A stretch of DNA of 64,000 nucleotides. Source: Pristionchus mayeri (taxonomy: Eukaryota > Nematoda > Chromadorea > Rhabditida > Neodiplogasteridae). Under the pieces are notes generated by a model, which saw only the letters and a list, made by a program, of their open reading frames with translations, was not told the origin of the DNA and did not search any database. Of the stretch, positions 45,601 through 57,600 are shown piece by piece. A program made the translations under genes and the position numbers. The stretch covers positions 35,821,541-35,885,540 of the forward strand of contig BTRK01000004.1 in the NCBI GenBank assembly GCA_036245805.1. Direction: 5' to 3'. Position 1 is the stretch's first letter. Each line of letters opens with the position of its first letter.

Positions 45601-48600
45601 CGGGAGAGTTGTTAGTTCCGCGGCGGATTAAGAAGTATTTGCGTTGATTGGATTTTTTGCTAAGTAGATCTTCTGAATCGAATCATATATCTCGCTTCAA
45701 TGAATCTTATGGTGATTACGTGAGACGCAGATTACACGGGAAATTTTACATTCATGCAAAACGCTCCTTCTAGGAGTAGCTTGCGCATCGATATTGTTTT
45801 TTCACTTCTTTGAATGTGCCAAAAATCATCTTTCGCGTTTCGGTTACGCTTATGATGGAGATGTGAGACATAGATCCACTAGGAGTTTGCAACATTCGAA
45901 ACTGCTCCTGGTTGAATAACCTGCACATTAATATTGTTTATTCCAATATAATCTCGTATGGAATTGCATATCCCGCACCTGCACAGCTTATAGTGACGAT
46001 GTGAGACAGAGATTCCGCTGGATGTTTTGTTTGGACCTAGCGGCGAACCCACGCAAGCATTGAGACTCACTCCCTCTCTGTATGGTACGTACTCTCCAGT
46101 TCTGTCTGATCCGAGTGATAACGAGTGAATCAGAGAGCAGCAGACGAAGCACCGCCTTATCTCTGCTCGGTGCCCATGCTTATCGCAGGAATGAATAAGC
46201 CTTTTGGAGAGAAACAAAGGTTTCGATCGAAGATCCGTCTAATCGCTGGCTCTGGATTACGGTAGCATTTGAAACATCAGTCGTTGGATTACGGTCGCAG
46301 TCAGGGATCATTGATCCGCCGTGAATTTGGGCGCCGATTAGGGAGGGGAAAGGAAGTCAGGTGATGGCTCTGGTCGGGGGGTGCTCTTTCTCCGCTCTCT
46401 TCGAAAGAGTGCACCTCTCTAAATCTCCCCTTTCTCCCTCACTTTCCACTTGTGCCTTTCGCTCCCTCTCACTGGTTCAGTGAACTATCGATCAGCGAAG
46501 AGAAGTGAAGGGGAGGAGAGCGGTGCGGTAAAAATTCTCCCGTTGGTTTACTCGCAGATTTTTAGCGGGCACTGAGCTACGGCGGATGTTGTGCCAAAGT
46601 GTGCAACAAAGCACAGAATACGATAGAGAGAGAGAGCGAGAGAGAGAGAGAGAACGGGGAGAGTGGGAGAGAGGAAGGAATGCTAGAGGGAGGAAGAGAA
46701 TGCAGTCTAGAATAGACGAATCTCTTGCGCCGTTTCTTTCCCTCGCTCCCTTTTTCTCCTTCCTCTTCCTCTCTCCCTCTCCCACTCTCGCCTCCCCCTA
46801 CCCCTCAACGAACTGAAAACACGCATTGCGAAATGGCTGCTGCCGTGTACCTTCTGCTGTTTGGTCATTGTTTCGATGGTTGTCGCGTGGCTTTTTTGCG
46901 CGGATTATCGATTGAAAAATCGATAAAGTGATCTACAAAAGTGCATATCTTCTCGTCGCACAATTTCTCATCTTGATTAGGGCAGTTTCTTATCACGAGG
47001 TGCGCTCAGTCGATCGATTCCGCTCGTAAAGCAGTGTTCCGCGCGGAATTGCAAGCTACAGTATCATCTGAGTATCGATTTGTTTCCCTATCATGCGATG
47101 CGGCTCACTATCAGCACACCGCCTTTCGTTTCATCGACATGCATTCGCAATTTAATCTGCTTATCGAGAGAACGAGAGGGTAGAGACAGGGTGGAACTGT
47201 GGTGCTAGCGTATTAAATTAATGGAGTTCCCGGGACATTTCAAAGGTTCAACGGGCCGCGGCCTCTGCACGTCAGGTCCCCGCGCTCTCAAACTTTGTTT
47301 CCTATTCCGATGTGGAAGATAGAGCGCACTCTCGCCAGTTCTGCCGTTGAGAAAGTATGCAATATATAGAGAGAAACCGTAATATTTAGAGAGATTCTTG
47401 CGAAACCGTCTTTGCTCTCACCCTTCGTTCTCTATTCTTACGTAGAAGATTGAGCGCACTATCCTAAATGTGCACGCTCTCTCACCTTTCTGAGCAAGTT
47501 AGAGGGAAGATAACATGAAGAGGCGATGTTGTAAGTCTTGCTGCTCGAGACGCACTCTCGATAATGGAATTTCCTCATCGAATGAGAGTGTGCGCGTGAG
47601 TCAAAGACGGAAGCACTTGCAACGATTACGGGGTTGCTCCGGTTAGGAAGTTTCTACAAATACTTTTTTTGGATGTATTACTCAGACATATTACCTCTTG
47701 AGACGCGCCTCGGTTTATGAAATAAAGCTGTTGCTGTAATGCACCGGGAATATAATTCTATTTTTTACAACGTGCATCGAAACATATCTATCCCTGATGA
47801 CATTCAAATGTTCAAGCTTAATGAAGAGAGTTCGGGCAGCAAGATGGACATTTACAATATCTGCACATTTACACTATATAATTTTTTACCAATGTGCAAC
47901 TCTCGATTATTGCTTGCGAGAGCGCCCATTCATTTACGATCGATCGCTGATACTTCAATCTCCCTTGATTTTTTGTAACAAAATCTACCGGCCAATGAAA
48001 CCTTTCTTGCGTCGTGCCCCTACTAGTACTACATGACATTTAGAAAGCAGCTAAACTCTCCAATGATTCACGTTTGTGCTCTTTTCTCGCTCGTTTGTCC
48101 CTCTTGATCTTTTGATCTCACTGATACCCATCACAAGAGTGCGCTCAGGGGTCAGACTGAGCGGCGATCGATCGATCGTCTGGCTACTGCTCCTTCTCTA
48201 TTTGCTCCCTTGATCTACCTGGCGAGAGAGCACGGAGATTGGAGAGAACACAGACAGACAGACAGGCAGTGGCTTTCCTCCATCGCTTCGCTCGAAAATA
48301 ATCTCTCTCTCTTCGACCCCGGTTCCTCTTTCGCGAACCGCTCGTTTACTAGGCACGCCTCCGTTTACGGTTTTGTGTTCTATTGGTCGCTGGATTGACC
48401 TGCTGATGTAAGACGCGAGTCAACGTGCAGAGTGAGGCATTTTCCACTTTGTAATTGTAGCGATTGTAGCGATTGTCACGTAGACACGTTCCCATGATTG
48501 GAGGAAGGCGGGTGGTGGGTGTTCTGTGAGCTGTGCTCGCCACTCTCTATATTTCCCCTTGTCTCTCGCTGTGTCTAGCCGCCTAGAGGGCATGCTAATT

Positions 48601-51600
48601 GGCGAGAGTCTGTCTGCCTGACCTGTCTGTGGTCTATCGTGAGAGAAAGGGAAGAAAAGGGAGATGGAGAGAGAGACTGACTGTTAGGGTGGCTCGCCTC
48701 TCCCCCTATCCGCTAACTCACTGATTGTGATCCTGTTCTTAGGGGGGGGAAGCAATGTGATTGGCTAGGGTACGGTACTTGGTGTAAGAGTGGAGTTTCT
48801 GATGAGTTAGTTTTGCGCCGCAGGGAATTTGGATTGTCAGCGCCGTACATTAATTCTGTACTGTATCGAGAGCAATGCTTGATGATTTTCGAAAATACAT
48901 TTGTAAATTGATTTAAATTGCAGAGGACAAGATGATGTGCAATCCGAACTACGACGATGAGCACTTCTTCGACGCGTTCAAGAAGCCCTGCACTCAGGGA
49001 GTCAGGTACGGTAGAAAATAACGGTAGATTGGATCAGTTAGGGGAATACGGTAGTCTAATGCGCCTTTGGGTAGACTGGCTAGGGGAGTGGGTTTTTGGA
49101 AGAGGATACGAGGCGGTTTAATTTTTTATGATGTATGCGGTGCCGATGGTTTTCGACGCAAATTCGAGAAGAAGAAGAAAAGCTGTGGCACGAGAGCGCC
49201 TGGATCCGGTGTAGATCTTTGAACTCCCTCCGGAGCATTGCGCATTTCCTGATTAATGGAGGAATCACAGAACTGCGTTATTGTGTGGATAAATGCCTTC
49301 TTAAGTCCGCGTTATCTTTTCAATCACTGCTTCAGACTATGGTGAAGGCGCTCGCGTGGTTGGCGCTCTTGAGATACTATGCGAATTTTGGCTTCTTTAA
49401 CCAGGCTGGTTCCCGCCTCAGAAGTAGGTGATAGGCTCGAGTAATGGGAAGATTCTGATTCTGTCCATATCACCAATAGAGAAATATTAATCTAGCGCGT
49501 TTTCCATTCCATTACAGTAACCAGGCTCACGCATACAAACTTAAATAGATTCACCACCCACCGCGATTCATGTTGTAGGGAAAGTGCGCAGTCCAGGTTG
49601 TGTTCTCGTGCTTCACATGATCTAGACAATCTCAAGGGCGCATGGGCTTTTTATTATCAGCCTTTTTTCGTATTTGAATATGCAATTCATATTTCTCCCC
49701 AGCATCTGAATGCGTACTCGCTCTCTGAAAGAAGGAAGATGTTTTCTTGATCATTACAAGACTAATTTGTGCTCGACGGATATTCTAATAAGCTTTGCTG
49801 AATATCCTCATCTCTGAGCTTCCCTATCACATGTTGATCCCGTCTTCCGCATCTATTATTGAATAATGGTGTTCACGCTCATTTCTTTAGCAAGATCTCT
49901 AATTTTGTCTAACCGAAGCGTTGATTCAAATTGGAACGGGACTCTGTAGCGATTCGTATAAGCGTGCGGAATATCCACCCTTTCATCTTAATCAATTGCC
50001 TTCAGCAAAGGAAGCGTTGATTCAAGTCCGATCGGACTCTGTAGCGAGAAGCGGATCATTGCTTTGTGATATCTTATACCCCAGGTGCACGCTTTGCTTT
50101 CCTCGCTGATTGCCTCAGGGTGCGCACGATTAGACAGAGGGAAGTGAAGGAGACTAGTGATAGCGACTGATAGCACACTGGTGCACACGTGCAATCGCCT
50201 GATGCTCTCTCGATCTCCCATGTTCTCTCGTCAGTTAGAGAGTGCGAGATAGTGTGAGGGGAGTGCAGAGATCAGTGCTCGCATGGATCTTCAATCGGAG
50301 GTTTGGGCGGAGGAAGCCGCGACTAGAATCTCTCCTTCCTCCTCCCTCGGGCCCCTCCCTTCCACGCCCCGTGTTTCGACGATTTCACATCGTTTACAAG
50401 GATACTTGGTGAACAGTACATGCGCAGGGTTTATAAATGTTGCCAGACTGCCGATCTTTCCTCTCTCAATTTGTGTGTTTCGTGCTTCAATATCCTATCG
50501 GCTACACTGCTTCCGACACCATTCGATCAAGTGATAGCGGATAGGTGCTGATGTTTCCCGGAACGAAAATCGAATGATTTCTCGGATTCATTATTGACAA
50601 AGGGGGGAGTCGCTTGTCCTCCCATCGTATCTTTCCTGCGCCTAAGCTCTATGTATAGTGTATAATCTAACGCTCCCCAATCTTCTGCCCGTTTTCTGTC
50701 CTTTTTAACAGCCCTTTTCTTTGCATAGGAGGGTAAAGTCTAAGGGGGAGGGGGGTGGCTACGAAATCGCGCCACACTAGGTTTTGCGGATCGAAAATCG
50801 TTATTCTTCCTGGTCCTAGGAGGAGGCGTGGGAGATTTTTGTGATGTGTGCTTGGCAGAGATAATAACAGCTACAGGCCAGAAGTTCGATTAGACGCAAG
50901 GCTGAGCTCGTTATTCGTTACCCCCCCCCCCCCCGCGCTAGTCCCTGAGGTGGGAGTACGGTGGATCTAGAATAGTAGCAGCAGAGGAGGCTGCACCTCG
51001 TGCTGTTTGATTTCCCTTCATGCTCGCCTCCCCCGCCCGGTTGTAATTGAAGGGGCGTATCCCGGAGATGCAACGTGGTTTTCGGTTTCCCTTTCTCGCG
51101 ATAATCGGGTAGTCTCGATTGTCTGGGATGCGTGCTAATCCGTGATTCACAATCCAAAATTTCGAGCGAGACTGCGTGTTTCTGGTTTCGGCGTGTCCTG
51201 ATAATGACTTAGAGATGAAGCACGGGGATAATTCCTCGATCCATGCGACAATCCTAATTTCGATCCTTTTCTGTCTCAATTCGAATCAAATGAACGTGCA
51301 TTTTCGGTGTGTTGAAATGATAACATGGGGTGACCTGTGTGGTGTCTGTTCGTCTCTGCCAATAGTCGATAGATATTTTCGTGCGCATAATCTGTAGTCG
51401 TCAATGTGATCCCCTTCTCTGTCTCACTGTCTTGATACTAAAATCGTGTTGCGCCCTCTCATATCTGGTGCGTGCGGACGAATTACCGTACGCTTGGCTG
51501 CCTCTCGGGACAGAATCTTCTGGGTAGGAGAGGTAGATCAAAGGCACTGATTAGAGGGGGAGAAGTGGGCGCGACCAGTCTCCCCGCGGGCCTTCTATTG

Positions 51601-54600
51601 AGATATTCCTCCGGTTTCTTGTGGGAAACGGTTTGCTTAATGCTGTTAAATTTTCTATTTTTAATTTTTTTTTGTTAATTATGTTAATTGCTGCAGATAT
51701 CGTGACGACGCGACGCTGCACCGGATCGCGATGCAGCAGCTGCACGCCTACCCCGTGATGGTCCAGGTAATTAGCTTAATTAGTTATCCTAATTTTGAAC
51801 ATCTATTATGTTGGGCATGCAAGATGCTGCTATCTGTGCTGCAGATGGGATTAGAGCCAGAGACTGTAGTGTGCGATCCGAAAATACCATAATTTAATAA
51901 TCACATAATACATTTATGTTATTACCGGTGCTACGATGTTTAGCATTGTTATTGTAAACAATGCAGGAGCGTCCTCGCCCCGACATGGTCGAGCAGGGCG
52001 GAGGAGGAGGAGGAGGAGAGAGCAGCGGAGGAGGCAGTCGAATGAGAACCGATCCAACACTCGAGGTACGGAGCGAATACGGTATTTCGGGGGAGGGGCG
52101 CGCGGTAGGTCATCGAACTATATGATGGATACGGTAGTCGGCCTGCCTCGTTTGGTTGATCATAATCGTAATAAAGGAAACGGAAATGAGCTCAGTAATA
52201 CGCGGATAGGTCGGAGGTAGATCACGCTGCTCATGAGGCGTCATTACGAACCCCTTGGTTTTCACGCCGTCACGAGGCTGGGATGCATTAGAGCGTAAGA
52301 TTGTGATCGGACATTTACCGTAACCTGGCTGCTGTTGTTGGGTACGGTTGTGCACATCCGTAGATTCTCTCTACTGCATCTTCTCGAGCCGGTCAGAGCC
52401 GGCGAGAGACCGTGTAATCTGAAGAGAGTGTGTCAGTAGTTCGTGCTTCGGACTCATTAGCAGAAAGGACGCAAGGATAGGCAAGAGATGTGCCTAGCCT
52501 CTCCCTCCCCCCTGGCAGTATATCTCGCCTCTGGCGGCTAAAGGTAATGAGCGGAGGGAAGAGAGTGGTGGTGGCCACTAATCCCCTACTCTACTACTAG
52601 CCTTTCTTCTCATCTCTCTACCCCCCGAGGGGAGGATGATAAGGGTATAACGGGGTGTGTGTTGTGGTATATTTGGCTATCTCAATTAGCGCTGATCTCT
52701 AGTCGGTAGTGGAGAAAGGGGAGGAGAGTAGGTGCAAGTAAGAGGAGATAGGAGAATCTGTGTTAGAAGAAGCTGATATAGAGGAGAGTACCTCTATATT
52801 TTACATATTTTACTATCTCTTGCTTACCTCGTTTGCTAGGAACTGACGCGAAATTATAATGTGAATCCTCGATTTTGAAAGTTTGCTTTGCGCATTGCGC
52901 TTTTAAGAGGAGGTGATATTTAGCTCGCTTTAAAACAGAGTAATATGATCTCTCCCACGCTTTCAATGATGAGTTTTGAAGGTATATTTTGACAATACAT
53001 ACGTTGTTTCTCCGATAACATTCGGCCGTCGCCCGTTAAACCATGTGTTGGGACTTAAGCTTTCATATTTTGCGTAGACAACACGAGATATTTGTCCCAC
53101 CTTTTGCAACTTCCGCCTCATCATTGTGCTCACTGAAGCATGGATACATTCGCGATGTATCGGAAGAGAAGGGCGACGAGATTCGAGAATAGATCGGAAT
53201 CGGAGATAGCCGAGCGGACTAGAATAATGCGGCGACGAGAATACTGGTCGCCGAGAGTGGGGGGAAGCCGCGATGACCGACTGACTTGACTATTATCAGC
53301 CTGAGGAACTGATACTGATAGACGATGACAATCGAGCGGCGATAGTCTCGGGTGCAGCCCTGGTCATTGGTTGTCATGCTGAGCGTCCTGATTACAAATA
53401 GGAGGAAGGGAGGGTTGGACGGGTTTGATTGGTTCAGGCTGAGCGATGATAGTTTTTGCTGCGGCGACTGCGGAAGTGACGGCGATGAAGGTGAGAAGTC
53501 TGAGTGTTCGAATTCAGAAGTCATCATTTTTTTGTAAGACCAGTTTTCATCGCTCTGTCTTATTGTGTGAAGCTGAAGCAGCAAGGCCAGGATGGTTCCG
53601 GTTGCTTAGGGTTGGTATATTTGAAGCGTAGGCCAACGGTGGTAATGGATAGAGTGAGGTGCATTAAATGAATAATTATCATGAATAATGAAATCTATGA
53701 GTTGGATATGATAAGCTATGATAATGTCGTAAGACCGTAGTAGTAAAGCTGACTTCCTGTTCCATAGCAGTTCGCTGACTTCCTGTTCCATAGCACAGGG
53801 TGTATTGGATGCATAGGCAGCAGGTGTTGATGTAATGCCCATCTCTTGTTGAACGACAAATATTGCGAAATTGTTTAGTAAAGACCGTTACTCGACTTCC
53901 TGGTTGCTTTAGGTTGCGCGAGTGTTCCATACTTGTGGCGTGCAGCCGCTCTGTGATAGGTTGATCGTGGTATTTGGACATATATATGCTAATGTCTACT
54001 TGTTTCCCAATGAGTGAAATGGCCGATGTGGCCGCGATCTCCGGTCTCGCCACTCTGATCTTCCGATGTTTGATTGGCTCCTCTCCTCTCTGAGTACGCG
54101 CAATCTCCGAGAGAGAGAGAGACAAAGATCCGCGCTTATAGTTTGTCGCTCACCACGTTGCACGACGACCCCATTTGGATTGACGAGCCTACCCCCCCCC
54201 CCCCCCTCCTCCCTGACATCACGGAGGACCCCTCCCTTTGCTTCCCCATCTTATCTCCGGCAATCGGAAGATGCTGACAATGGTGACAAAAGAGTTCACA
54301 GTTGAATTCGAGGGGCCGGATGAACTCTGGATAGCTCACGTCACTGATCGTGAATCAGATTTGAGGACAGATTTGTCATCGTTGACGCTAAGCTGACTAG
54401 TTTTCGGAATCTTGCGGAAGCAAGCTGGCTGCGAGACCAGAGAAGGACTGGGGCCTGTTTGGCTCCACTTCCCCTCTTCCTCCTCTGGATTCAAAGATCG
54501 GAGTGATGGGGCGCGTGACTCATCGTCTCTGGCCCCACTAGACTGCCCCCTCCCATTCCTTCCTCTCGCCATCGACTCTTATCTGCAAGAGGGGCAGGAA

Positions 54601-57600
54601 GAAACGTGCGTATTCCGAACCCGGCCCAATTCCGTATCGATTACATCAGCCGATTGGAAGTCCCGCCTCCAGCGTGGGTGAACCACGACGAATATATTGA
54701 CCCCGCCGAGTCCCGCCGTCTTTTTCATATAGCACTCTCTGGAGAGACGACTTGCAAGAGTGTCCTCCTGAGTGCTCCGATCTACAGTAATCTGATAGAT
54801 TGAAGTCAGTACTCGATCGGCAACTGGGTGTGCTACCGTAGCGCCCCTCCCCCGACGTCAGTATTCGCTATCAATTGTACGATCTGCCCGGCGCGATGTA
54901 CATCGTCGCTTACGATGAGCTGTCCGGAGGCCCGGCGCAGGTGCTCAAAGTCGTCAAGGTCATCCAGAAACGAGAGGTGCGTCGTGCGCGGGGTGCATCG
55001 GAGGCGACTAAACGTCGCCGCCGATAGAATAGCGCCAGTCTAGTCTGCTTCTGTTTGCATGTCGCGCAAGTGTTGTAATGAGGCGACAATGGGCGAGTCA
55101 ATAGAAGGAAGTAGGGAGAATTGGGGAGCAAAAAAGAGAAGGTAGGAGATGCCTGTTGAAGGAATGACGCCCAGTTGGATCACCTTCTCTTATGTAGGCT
55201 GCTTTTTGTCACTAGCTTACAATGCGCCCACCGTATGTGCTTACAATAGGACAAGTTTACGATGTAAGCCGATGTCGGCCTTCTGAGAGCGCGAAAGTAA
55301 ACAACGTAGGAGTCCGTCTGCGATCATCGACTAATGGGTGCGCTGACGACGTCACATCTTTGATGCTTCAGTTGGCGGTAGAATGCACTGGGCGGTAGAA
55401 ACCGTAGTCGTGTCGTCAAGAATCTGGAAAGGTTGCCTGCCATTAGCCTTGACTTTCATTTCTCTCCCTGGTCTACTCGAGACATTCGGTTCGCGTAAAG
55501 AGTAGTTGTTCATCAGCGCGGGGGGATTACAGTAGTCTCGGGGGCTCACGAGGTATTCTTGTTTTTATCCCCTTATAGTACGCGAAGAAAAGGCGGGCTC
55601 CCTGAGGACATGCGCGTAAAGAACACATACAGTAGTCGGATAGTCGGATAATGAGGGCGCGTCCTGACGTAGTCTGCCTATTCTACGATTCTCTGGGGTT
55701 ACGGTAGCCGCAATTATTGATTGTTTCCCGCTGCAGGACATCGACCTCATCGACGTGCTTTGGCGCGAGGACATTGAGCTTGAGAAGAGCGGAGGAGCAG
55801 CAGTTGCAACCGGAGGTGAGGTGGTGGTGTGGTGTATCCAGGGCGACGTTTAAGAAACGTAGTTTCCGATAGCACATGAATTGAGCTAATTTACATTTTT
55901 GCAGTCGGCGTTCATCCCTCGGATCAAGTGGAGCGAGATCTCCAGCTGCTTACAGAGAAGAGTGTCCAGGCGGTGAGCGTTTGATCTTTGATCTCTCTTC
56001 TTCCTTCCTCATTTCCTTCTTCCTATTCTGTAATTGGCTATTCCTGTTCACGTGGTTGTTGTGCGTATAGAAACGGGCTATGTTTGGTTGTTTTGGTGTA
56101 TCAAGGCAATTTTCCGCTTAATGCTGCTAGGATTTATGACGGAGATGCTGAGATTGACAGAGGCGCCAATTATCATCCTCATTGCACTCTTTATAAACGC
56201 ACGCGGGCTCAGGGTGCAGTCTTCCTCATTTTTGCGGGGTGAGAAATCGAGAGAGAGGGAGAGGGATGGATCTGGTCGTTGAACGATCGACAACACATTT
56301 GCCTGTCTCTTTTGCTATCTCCATTAAGCTGTCACGGGGGGTTTTACGGTGCTTCGTAGGAGATAAGGGGAGGGAAGAGCTGGGGTCTGTAAGTCTGTGC
56401 GATTGGAGTCTCTGCTCTGTGCTTGTGCCCGTGATCGATGAGAGACTAGGGCTAGAGATAAGGAAGGCTTGCTAATGGGGGGGGGGGGGGGGGGGGGGGG
56501 GTTATTAAACCATAGAAGGTATCGTCATTAATCGAGCAGGGAAGGGACTTGGTTTATGTGAGAGATGAAGCGCGGAATTGTGAGGGTGAATGGAATTCCG
56601 CAATCGTGTCTGTCTACCCAGGGTAACGCATAGGAATTGGGCGCAATGAGCGCCCCATAGAGGGCGCACAACTTAAGCCGATATGTGATCGATGGAATGC
56701 GATGTGCGCGTGCGCTTTGCTCCTTTGGCGTCAATGTAGAGGAGGCGATAAGCCGCCCCCCCCCCCCCCCCCCCCCCCGGTTGACCCCGTGACGGCAACA
56801 CTGTGGACTGCATTGTGTAAGGTGAAAAGCGATTTTATCGAATCAAGGGGTCCACTGGGATACTGTAGAAGATGAGAGTTCGGTGGGTCACGGTCATGAT
56901 TTGCCTCAGGGCGCGCGCGTCTTGCACACGAAGAAGTTGGGCAGCGCGCCGTCGCACGAGTAGTCGAACCAGGTGCCGAAGCGCTCATCCTGCTGGTACG
57001 CCATGTAGGCGCAATCTACCTGCAACCAATCGTCCACCGTAATCAGAGGGGTTCGGCGGGTCAGACACATTACTTTGGGCTCATTGGGCTGGCTGCTGTC
57101 CCAGTTCAAGAAGTCGGCGTCGGTGTCGTCGCTCCACTCGTAGATCTGCGACGCCGAGTCGTTCAGCTTGTTGAGCCCGATCCAGATGTTGGACTCTGTA
57201 TGGGGTTACGGTAGTTCAGTAGGTCAGATTCGTGGTTTGCTAGGTTGGATTCTTTACTTTTGCGAATTTCGTGTACGAAGGCGTTCTCGGCCTCATCGGC
57301 GATGCTAACCAGGTGGCCTCCGAGCGAGCGGCAGAAGTTCTCGGCGGGGACCTGGGTGGATTTGAATTGTTGGCAACGGGCCAAGCCCCACCCCTTTCCA
57401 CATACCCAGTGCAAGTCGAGTTCGTAGAAGCGGTAGAAGTGACGCCGGAAGAGTTGCCAACCCTGAATCATGGGATACTGGGATTAGAGGATTACGATAC
57501 ATTTTGCTGAAGGGCGAGTACGGTAAGCAGGCGGAGATTGGAGTCGAGATTAGATGCGCGCTCGCCAGGCTTGGACGAGTAGGATTCTTCTAGCTGTAAA

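Noticed and set aside
54074..54277. Candidate skn-1 exon with DDPIWIDEPTPPPP
   Set aside because: The frame reads well but no donor occurs before its stop, and no acceptor gives a phase match to the flanking skn-1 exons.
54606..54803. Plus-strand frame RIPNPAQFRIDYISRLEVPP as a skn-1 exon
   Set aside because: It looks protein-like but leaves the wrong phase for the exon at 54862. A shorter exon at 54590-54633 in another frame fits phase better, and neither is certain.
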